From: SZUA-254 sp031379665
GTDB lineage: Bacteria > Bacteroidota > Ignavibacteria > UBA10030 > SZUA-254
Assembly: GCA_031379665.1 (NCBI GenBank)
Contig: JANNFI010000102.1
Coordinates: forward strand, 1 to 8,475
Direction of reading: 5' to 3'
DNA: 8,475 bases
Shown here: positions 5,897-8,475 of the stretch, one piece after another
Layout of the letters: each line of letters opens with the position of its first letter
How positions within the stretch are numbered: the first letter of the stretch is position 1
The notes under the pieces: generated by a model
What the model was told of the DNA's origin: nothing
Databases searched by the model: none
What the model saw: the letters and a program-made list of their open reading frames with translations, nothing else
Position numbers and translations under genes: made by a program

Positions 5897-8038
5897 ATGT
5901 CCACAAGGAAAAAAGGCAAGGCGGGGGAGAGGCCGACGGGGAGCAAGCCGCCGGTCGTGCTCTACGCCGTCACGATCTTCACCTCGGCGTTCCTCCTGTT
6001 CCAGGTCCAGCCGATCGTGGCGAAGTACATCCTGCCGTGGTACGGCGGGAGCCAGGCGGTCTGGTCCGTCAGCCTCCTGTTCTTCCAGGGGTTCCTGTTG
6101 TTCGGATACCTCTACGCTCACCTCCTGCGGAAACTCCGGAACCCCCAGCGAGAGACGGTCATCCATTGTTCCCTCCTGGGGGCCTCGCTCTTCCTGATGC
6201 CGATCATCCCGGCGGACACGTGGCAAGCGGCGACCGGATCTGACCCTACGTGGCAGATCCTCGGCCTCCTGAGTACGACGCTCGGCCTGCCCTACGCGCT
6301 GCTGGCCTCCACCAGCCCACTCGTCCAGTCGTGGTATCCGAGGGCGTTCGGAATGTCAACCTACCGGCTCTACGCGGTCTCCAACCTCGGCTCGCTCCTC
6401 GGCCTGATTTCGTACCCGTTCCTCGTCGAGCCGGCGCTGGCGCGCGCGGCCCAGGCGGTGGCATGGTCGTGGGGGATGGGCGCGTTCGCCCTGCTCGCCG
6501 CTCTGTCGGCCTTCGCCTCACTCCGACCCGTCCGGGACCGTGGCGACGAAGCACTGCCAAACCGATCGGTTGGCCGTTCGGAGGAGAGTGAGGGTGCCGG
6601 GAGCCCAACCGATATGCGCGACCCGTACCGGGCCATCTTCTGGATCCTCCTGCCGGCGCTCGCGTCGGTGCTTCTGCTCTCGACCACGAACAAGATCGTC
6701 CAGGAACTCGTCGCGATCCCGTTCCTCTGGATCATTCCACTGACGGTCTACCTGCTCTCGTTCATCCTGACGTTCGACAGTTCCCGGTGGTACGACCGGC
6801 GCGTGTTCCTCGGCCTGTTGGCAGCGTCGTTCGGCGGCGTACTTTATATCCTGACGCTGAAGGAAGATCCGCCGCTTCTCCTGTCGATCGCGTTGTATGT
6901 CGCGGTACTTTTCGCAGGATGTATGATCTGTCACGCTGAGGTCGCCCGATTGAAGCCGCCGCCGCGCCTGCTCACGGCGTTTTATCTCTGCCTCTCGCTC
7001 GGGGGGGTCGTCGGGGGACTTTTCGTCGCCGTCATCGCTCCGGCCCTCTTCAACGAGTTCACCGAGTACCCGCTCGCGCTGGTCCTCATCCCGGCGGCGT
7101 GGGTGGCGGTCCGGTCGTTCGAGACACCGACCAACGGACAGGCGCCGATGCCGCGGTTCCAGGCGGCCATCGCCACGGGAGCGATCGTCGTCTTCGCAGT
7201 CGCCCTGTTCACGGGGGGAACCGGAAACGACCACGTCATCGCGCGTGACAGGAATTTCTACGGCACGCTCACCGTCGCCGAATACGACAGCGCCGGCTCG
7301 CAGGGTCACCATAGGACAATGCGGCACGGCAGGATCCTTCACGGCCTGCAATACCTCCATCCCCGGTACGAGCGGCTCGCGACGTCATATTTTTCGGAGA
7401 AGGGTGGGGCGGGACTGACGCTGGCGAACTTTCCGCGTCAAAAGGGTAGGGGGCTGAAGATTGGCGTGATCGGGCTCGGGGTGGGGACACTCGCCGCCTG
7501 GACGCTACCGGGCGACACGATCCGGTTCTACGAAATCAACCCGGCGGTGGAGACGATGGCCAGGAAGTACTTCACGTTCCTCGGAAAATCACAGGGGCGG
7601 GTAGAGGTCGCGATCGGGGACGCGCGGCTGGTGCTCGAGAAGGAGGCGCCGCAGGGGTTCGACGTGCTGGTGGTGGACGCGTTCAACAACGATTCACCGC
7701 CGGTGCACCTGTTGACAGGGGAATCGTTCCAGATTTATCTGAAGCACCTCAAGCCCGACGGGGCGATCGCGATGAACATCACGAGCAAATACATCAACTT
7801 CGTGCCGGTGATCGCCTCGCTCGCCGAGTACTATCGCTTCCCCTGGACGACCGTGATTGATTACAATCGCGAAGACGAATTCCATCGCACGGTGTCGTTC
7901 TGGGCGATCCTCACGCACAACGCATCCCTCCAGGCGAACGAAGCCCTCACCGCCGCCAGCTACCAGCCGGTCATCACCAATCGCATACCGCTCTGGACGG
8001 ACGACTATACGTCGCTTTTCGAGATTGTGGAGTGGTAG
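5897..8038 (+). CDS. Fused multi-pass membrane protein / spermidine synthase-like domain protein
   Basis: Numbered from the ATG at 5897 (713 residues), residues ~20-440 form about 13 hydrophobic helices, starting with VVLYAVTIFTSAFLLFQVQP. This is the membrane half of proteins usually named fused MFS/spermidine synthase. Residues ~450-713 are a Rossmann methyltransferase-like domain: SAM-binding loop GVIGLGVGTLAAW (523-535), acidic strand end FYEINP (544-549), GDAR (574-577) and VLVVDAFNNDSPP (590-602), with TDDY near the C-terminus. The nucleotide-binding elements are intact. However, the SDPxGP-like stretch of true aminopropyltransferases is replaced by AFNNDSPP, so polyamine synthesis is not assured; the substrate is unknown. 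A hydrophilic loop at ~208-243 is rich in charged and Gly/Ser residues. In-frame alternative starts are ATG 5885 and TTG 5858. I prefer 5897 because of the predicted promoter. No terminator is evident after the stop. Confidence 0.85.
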   Translation: MSTRKKGKAGERPTGSKPPVVLYAVTIFTSAFLLFQVQPIVAKYILPWYGGSQAVWSVSLLFFQGFLLFGYLYAHLLRKLRNPQRETVIHCSLLGASLFLMPIIPADTWQAATGSDPTWQILGLLSTTLGLPYALLASTSPLVQSWYPRAFGMSTYRLYAVSNLGSLLGLISYPFLVEPALARAAQAVAWSWGMGAFALLAALSAFASLRPVRDRGDEALPNRSVGRSEESEGAGSPTDMRDPYRAIFWILLPALASVLLLSTTNKIVQELVAIPFLWIIPLTVYLLSFILTFDSSRWYDRRVFLGLLAASFGGVLYILTLKEDPPLLLSIALYVAVLFAGCMICHAEVARLKPPPRLLTAFYLCLSLGGVVGGLFVAVIAPALFNEFTEYPLALVLIPAAWVAVRSFETPTNGQAPMPRFQAAIATGAIVVFAVALFTGGTGNDHVIARDRNFYGTLTVAEYDSAGSQGHHRTMRHGRILHGLQYLHPRYERLATSYFSEKGGAGLTLANFPRQKGRGLKIGVIGLGVGTLAAWTLPGDTIRFYEINPAVETMARKYFTFLGKSQGRVEVAIGDARLVLEKEAPQGFDVLVVDAFNNDSPPVHLLTGESFQIYLKHLKPDGAIAMNITSKYINFVPVIASLAEYYRFPWTTVIDYNREDEFHRTVSFWAILTHNASLQANEALTAASYQPVITNRIPLWTDDYTSLFEIVEW

Positions 8039-8043
8039 GGGGT

Positions 8044-8232
8044 TTAATCGGAGATTGTAAACTTTTGCGTCTGTAACTTTCTGGCGACGGCTTCTTGTGT
8101 ATTGCCAGTGAGTTCCCTCTCCTGCCGACGCATAACGCTAAACTCAAACGCTTCATACCCAGACTCGAAGTTCTTAGAAAACGCCCGACTGCGTCGCTTC
8201 CGTTTTACGATGTACTTTTTTAGATCGTTCAT
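8044..8232 (-). pseudogene. Truncated HigA-type (XRE family) antitoxin remnant
   Basis: From the ATG at 8232, a 62-residue frame reads MNDLKKYIVKRKRR ... FESGYEAFEFSVMRRQERE, then GNTQEAVARKLQTQKFTISD, then stop. By family knowledge this matches the N-terminal half of HigA/XRE antitoxins: a leading helix, FxxGYExF, LRQxRE, then the helix-turn-helix beginning TQEEVARKL. Full members continue after the T-I-S with R-I-E and a further 30 or so residues. Here the frame stops at that point, in the middle of the recognition helix, 6 bases from the stop of the convergent gene, so the protein should not fold as a complete HTH. No HigB-like toxin is recognisable upstream on the same strand. The frame can be extended upstream to an ATG at 8352, but those residues do not resemble the family. 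The DNA is AT-rich compared with the neighbouring gene. Confidence 0.65.
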
Positions 8233-8475
8233 AATTAATGGCGATGAAGTCAACGATGACAAAAGAGAGGAAGTAAATTCAGTTTTATTTAAGGTGGCAG
8301 TTCGTTGGGAATAAGTCAATAGGGCGAATCCCCACCGCCCGGAAGCGAACACCAGTGGTGGTTATTGGGGTAACTACTGGATTGTGAAATTGCTGATTTA
8401 TTCTCAAGGTCGACTTGACTTACTCATGATTTATTTGTCATTCATTCCAGCATACCCGCCGCGCCTCTCTCTCCG
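8233..8475. other. Intergenic, AT-rich region with small inverted repeats; no supported gene
   Basis: Nothing here resembles a known gene on either strand. Two small inverted repeats are visible: GGGCG/CGCCC (8322-8326 with 8336-8340), and CCAGT ... GTTA with TAACTACTGG (8352-8364 with 8371-8380, one 3-base bulge and one G-T pair). An open plus-strand frame from about 8314 runs off the right edge but has no convincing start or family pattern. Remains of a partner toxin for the HigA-like fragment would be expected here; none was recognised. Confidence 0.4.

Noticed and set aside
5821..6243. 140-codon plus-strand frame overlapping the start of the fused gene
   Set aside because: It overlaps the better-supported frame out of register, and its translation is Pro/Arg/Gly-rich without recognisable domains.
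6518..7360. 280-codon open frame on the minus strand
   Set aside because: Antisense to the membrane half of the fused gene; highly Arg/Glu/Asp-rich low-complexity translation with no family pattern.
8233..8352. Upstream extension of the HigA-like fragment to an ATG at 8352
   Set aside because: The added 40 residues do not resemble the family, while the sequence from 8232 matches the usual antitoxin N-terminus directly.
1..8475. CRISPR array, tRNA, rRNA, insertion sequence
   Set aside because: No regularly spaced repeats, tRNA-like cloverleaf, rRNA-like sequence, transposase frame or long terminal inverted repeats were seen.

Overview
The window is a GC-rich bacterial chromosome fragment; one sampled coding line, 7021-7080, is 38/60 G+C. 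Two marks suggest the FCB superphylum (Bacteroidota, Chlorobiota/Ignavibacteria or a related candidate phylum). The first is a type IX secretion C-terminal sorting domain with the QNYPNPFNP motif. The second is a TonB-dependent receptor with an N-terminal carboxypeptidase-regulatory-like domain. No finer placement is possible from sequence alone.

Layout. Bases 2-1075 (+) are the 3' end of a secreted T9SS cargo protein, closed by a strong intrinsic terminator (1130-1166). Bases 1219-3432 (+) encode a TonB-dependent outer-membrane receptor. Its stop overlaps the GTG start of a GT39/PMT-family inner-membrane glycosyltransferase (3429-5099, +), so the two look like one translationally coupled unit. 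On the opposite strand, 5127-5731 is a complete two-gene toxin-antitoxin module: a BrnT-like toxin first, then a ribbon-helix-helix antitoxin, with an ATGA overlap. It has a consensus-like promoter whose spacer holds an 8-bp palindrome. Next is a large fused membrane/spermidine-synthase-like protein (about 5897-8038, +) with its own probable promoter. Six bases after its stop, on the minus strand, lies the truncated N-terminal half of a HigA-type (XRE) antitoxin (8044-8232). The last ~240 bases hold no gene I can support.

How it fits together. The first three genes are envelope functions: secreted surface protein, outer-membrane uptake, and lipid-linked sugar transfer on the periplasmic side. 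The toxin-antitoxin module and the antitoxin remnant sit in AT-rich DNA (21/60 G+C at both 5521-5580 and 8221-8280) on either side of the fused spermidine-synthase-like gene. This suggests two separate accessory insertions in a conserved GC-rich background. I see no clear candidate for a wholly new system. The points most worth a second look are the toxin-antitoxin module with its promoter/operator, the decayed second antitoxin, and the receptor-glycosyltransferase coupling.
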